From: Leptasterias polaris
Lineage: Eukaryota; Echinodermata; Asteroidea; Forcipulatida; Asteriidae
Assembly (NCBI GenBank): GCA_037783415.1
Contig: JAZGTN010000165.1
Coordinates: 1,240,001 to 1,304,000 of the forward strand
Direction of reading: 5' to 3'
DNA length: 64,000 nt
The notes below the pieces were generated by a model that did no database searches, was not told where the DNA came from, and was given only the letters and a program-made list of their open reading frames with translations. This document shows, in pieces, positions 60,966 through 64,000 of the stretch. A program made the translations under genes and the position numbers. Every line of letters begins with the position of its first letter. The first letter of the stretch is position 1.

Positions 60966-61214
60966 GGGCCCAATTTCCTGGCTCTGCTTACCGCCGAATT
61001 CTGCGATTAAGATCACCATTCACCGCTTACCGAGCAAGCATAGAATCTCTGTGCCAGCTGTGTAAGCGTAGAATGAGTAACGTGGACTATGCAAGCGCAC
61101 AAGCAGAAACTCCTTGCTAAACCGTGAAATACGCCTGACTGAAGCGCGCAATTTCACTGCATCTGCAAGCGCTGATTCTTTGCTTACGGTGAGCAGAGCC
61201 ATGAAACTGGGCCC
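60966..61214. mobile_element. MITE, GGGCCCAATTTC family, better preserved copy
   Basis: Left GGGCCCAATTTCCTGGCTCT and, inverted from the right, GGGCCCAGTTTCATGGCTCT, continuing GCTTACCG/GCTCACCG. The interior has CGCTTACC and AAGCGCAC-type words. Same family as 7334-7529. No target duplication is clear. Confidence 0.7.
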
Positions 61215-63304
61215 GGTCCTATTATGAATTGTTGTTTGTTTTCAATTTGTTTGTAACCAATTTTTAACTTATTTTTTTTTCCAAAACAAAAAAGCAACAA
61301 CAAAGAATTGTGGGGGGGGAACTGTTTCGTAAAATTTCAGCCAACGATATTTGTTGGCTACCTGCCAACAAGATCGCTGAAAAAAATAAAAGAAAAAAGA
61401 AACATTATTGAGTAACAATATTGCGTACGAAGGGAAACTACCACTGTCTTTGTGATAGAACTTAGGTCGTCGGGTTAAATGCAAGTCCTAGGAAATGAAA
61501 AGATAACAAAGGTGTTTTTTCAACCCTAGTTTGTGAACATGGTTTGGTGACGTTAAGTCACCAGTATTATCAACGACGTGCATTGTTATATAACAATTTA
61601 CTTGTCAACTAGCAACCTTTTGACTAGCTCCATAGAAGTTTCACCTTTCGTTGCATGATGGTCAGAATCGAAAAACAATGATTTGAAGATGTTCTCCAAA
61701 ATATAGCTGTTTTCCTTCTGTGATTTCCTTTCTAATTAACTACTGGTGACTTAGCTGGCAAATACTATACTAGTTATCAAGAAGTGTATCTAGAGAGAAA
61801 TGCCTTTCCACACATGTTTCACGAACGATGCACGACATAGCCGTGTGGCCCTCTGATTTTCTGCAGTTATTTTTTTCCATATTTTCACACTCTTGGCCTA
61901 AACAAATTCCTCAGTATTGCTGATATCTTTAGAAATGTCTATACCACATATACATGGATTTTTTGACAGTTGATCAAAACTAAAACCACCGAACAACTTA
62001 GTAAAATATTGTTTAGATTATTTGAACGGAAGTAAACAAAGTTTAAAGATGGCGGCAGCCATGACTTGGTGTACATGACCAGAGATCAGGAACAACATTG
62101 CAAAATAAAATCGATTTATCTATGGAATTTACTGACACACCAAACTACAATGATGTCAAAACCCTTGATTACCTCCGTAAACTATCATGTTTTATTATAT
62201 CGTAACAACAACCACAATTCCAAAAGTTAAAAAGCATCTTTATTTTGTTATCAATTTCCGTTTTTACTGGATGACAAAAGTCAATGAGTTCACAGATGTC
62301 AATGAAACCTACCCAGAGATAAAGACAATAACCTGATGAACATTATCTCAAAATATTGTATATACATACTTTATTGTAATTTTTAAATAATGTTTCTAAT
62401 GAAAACAAACAATAAATTGTTGTGTTTGAAAAGTATGCGGTATTTGGGGGGTGGGGGGTAGCTGGATACAAAGTACATGGGACTGAAAGTGTTTAATTAG
62501 AGCCCTTTACAAATATGGGCTAGTCCATAATACAACTTAACGACCTCACAGTTATGGCACAAACACAATGGTACTTTCCCTTTGCACGCGATGTTGTTAC
62601 TCAATATGTTTTTTTTAAAGCATTATCGTTGTCGGGCAGCCAACGAATTTGGAAACATTGGTCTATTTTATTTTATTTTAAATTTTGTTATTTAGTTTTA
62701 GTTCAGAAACGTCTAACTATAAAAAAGGAGTCATTCAAAAACTATTAAAGATACAAAAGAGAGACATTAGACAAGCTTCCTAACGATATATCACAGGTAT
62801 TGATATTCTAACCTGTATACCCGGATAAAGAGTTTTTTTGCAATAAACAATTTCCTATACGCAGCCAGTAGACTGAAAACACATTCTAATTACTCGCTAA
62901 TTTTTGTTTTTCCAAAACAGATTAAACCCCTTAAGTTTTATCTTCAGATAGGCCTGATGCAGTATGACCCATGGACTTGGAAATCTCCAGTTAAAAAAAA
63001 AAAAAATTTAAAACAATTAAAAACAAAAACTTAAATTTAATTTTTGGCGCCCGTCTGCACACAGAGATATTGTACTCAGCGCGCTAAATATATCAGTCTG
63101 GTCCCCATTAAATCAATTTTCCCCCAAACCCTTAAAAAAATAAATAATAATAATCAGCTATATAAAGTGCTATCAACAAGTATAGTAGCGTTCGATCGGT
63201 AAGTTCGATCAAGAACGTCCCCGATTAAAATCGGGCAACAAACTAGGACTGCAATGGTTAGGGCCAATGATACGAAGTGGATTTGCCCCATTCATGGGGC
63301 TAAT
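61215..63304. other. No gene recognised; inverted duplication block
   Basis: 61430-61570 is the inverted copy of 57600-57750. Around 62530-62600 ACGACCTCACAGTTATGGCA and ATGGTACTTTCCC are a further diverged relative of the same block. Otherwise AT-rich sequence without supported features. Confidence 0.45.
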
Positions 63305-63450
63305 GAAGCACGTGACTGTAAACACGTTTAGGTCTTGTTTTCCCCCTTTCTTTTGTTCTTAATCATTGTAAGGTAATTTTTTCTTTAGGTGTATAGGACA
63401 GAATCTCTGCCTGTTATAATATTATCATTAGGATGGTTGTCTTTTGTCTT
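63305..63450 (+). repeat. Direct repeat partner of 60530-60680
   Basis: Same ordered landmarks as 60530-60680, with small indels. It extends the segmental duplication pattern to the window edge. Confidence 0.65.
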
Positions 63451-63879
63451 ACACACATTTAGGAGGGACTACTTTTTCAGTTTGACGTTTCTGCACACGA
63501 GAGGACAAATCATACGATTATCAGGACAGCAGTATAAAAAGGAAGGGCGCACCCCAATCTTCAAAAATCTACACATATGGTTTTGGAAAACAGTAAGTAT
63601 TAAACCTTTGTCTTAATCGGTACTAAACTTATCAAGTAACTCGTGTTTAATATAATTAAAAAGTGCTCAATAAATTTCTGCTCAGCAAAAATGAACAGGA
63701 TCATACACGAGGAATGTTATTTTGGCTGGTAATCTATTCTGGCGAGCATAATTTGACTGCGCTTAGCAGCTACTTATTGTGCTTAACCCGATTTTGGTGC
63801 AAAATGTGTAAACATCGGGTTTTTTTACTTTTTCTCTATGATCGATTGAGCTGAAATTCTCACAGGTTTCTTATTTTAT

Positions 63880-64000
63880 GTTGGGTCAAACAAAATTATG
63901 TGGTTTTCCTCAAATTTCGTGATTGACTCCACAAAATGGCCGACGGTGGTAGTTCATAAAGTAAAAGGAAAACCACACAATTTCGAGGGATATGTGTATG
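63880..64000. mobile_element. Partial TTAA-MITE relative, cut by the window edge
   Basis: ATGTGGTTTTCCTCAAATTTC and its near complement GGAAAACCACACAATTTCGA pair as in the internal palindrome of 56113-56439, together with CACAAAATGGC. Only this inner part is present before the sequence ends. Confidence 0.55.

Overview
The window is eukaryotic and looks like a marine deuterostome, most likely an echinoderm (a sea star is my guess). Supporting this are introns with GT/AG borders, an intronless rhodopsin-like receptor with decayed paralogues, tRNA-derived SINEs, Gypsy, LINE, Academ and tyrosine-recombinase elements, and several TTAA-flanked MITE families that I associate with echinoderm genomes. 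The species assignment is inference. There is no bacterial gene organisation, CRISPR array or rRNA gene. Most of the 64 kb is mobile DNA, much of it nested.

Region 1 (0-11.5 kb): a nearly complete DNA transposon (435-8235) with terminal inverted repeats and a 3-bp TAA target duplication. It carries a three-exon gene encoding zinc fingers, an XPG/FEN1-like nuclease region and a C-terminal cysteine-rich CXC domain, which fits the Academ (AcademX) superfamily. One single-base frameshift breaks the gene. It is followed by a receptor-gene relic, LINE ends and degenerate short-repeat arrays.

Region 2 (11.5-23 kb): a large foldback element (11557-18241, 6-bp duplication GTTACC). One arm is split by a smaller TIR element and the other by a Jockey/CR1-type LINE. 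It sits in a local tandem repeat whose second unit preserves the empty site. Next come one intact receptor gene (19015-19965), a decayed sister copy, a SINE and palindromic short-repeat arrays.

Region 3 (23-33 kb): a solo LTR (23997-25053, GGTT duplication) inside a 131-bp tandem repeat; a roughly 480-bp tandem array carrying a 140-bp perfect-TIR insertion; a tyrosine recombinase gene with all catalytic residues but a stop near its N-terminus; a second SINE.

Region 4 (33-45 kb): a Gypsy element inserted into a 24-bp minisatellite (GTAT duplication) and then scrambled. The 5' LTR, gag and protease run forward into a 274-bp perfect palindrome. The 3' LTR and pol are inverted, and 2738 bp of pol is repeated about 2.4 times. 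No copy keeps the reverse-transcriptase active-site core.

Region 5 (45-64 kb): a non-autonomous Transib-like element with CACAGTG termini and a CGGCG duplication; then a three-deep nest (TTAA MITE containing a TA-flanked TIR element containing an almost intact Gypsy element). That Gypsy element is saturated with the motif AACCTCA/TGAGGTT. The last 8 kb is a set of direct and inverted segmental duplications whose copies act as empty sites for one another's MITE insertions.

How it fits together: the only clearly cellular gene is the receptor and its relics. Everything else is transposon coding sequence, transposon ends or satellite, laid down in a readable order: LINE and TIR insertions post-date the foldback, Gypsy post-dates the TIR element, and pol amplification post-dates a shared frameshift.
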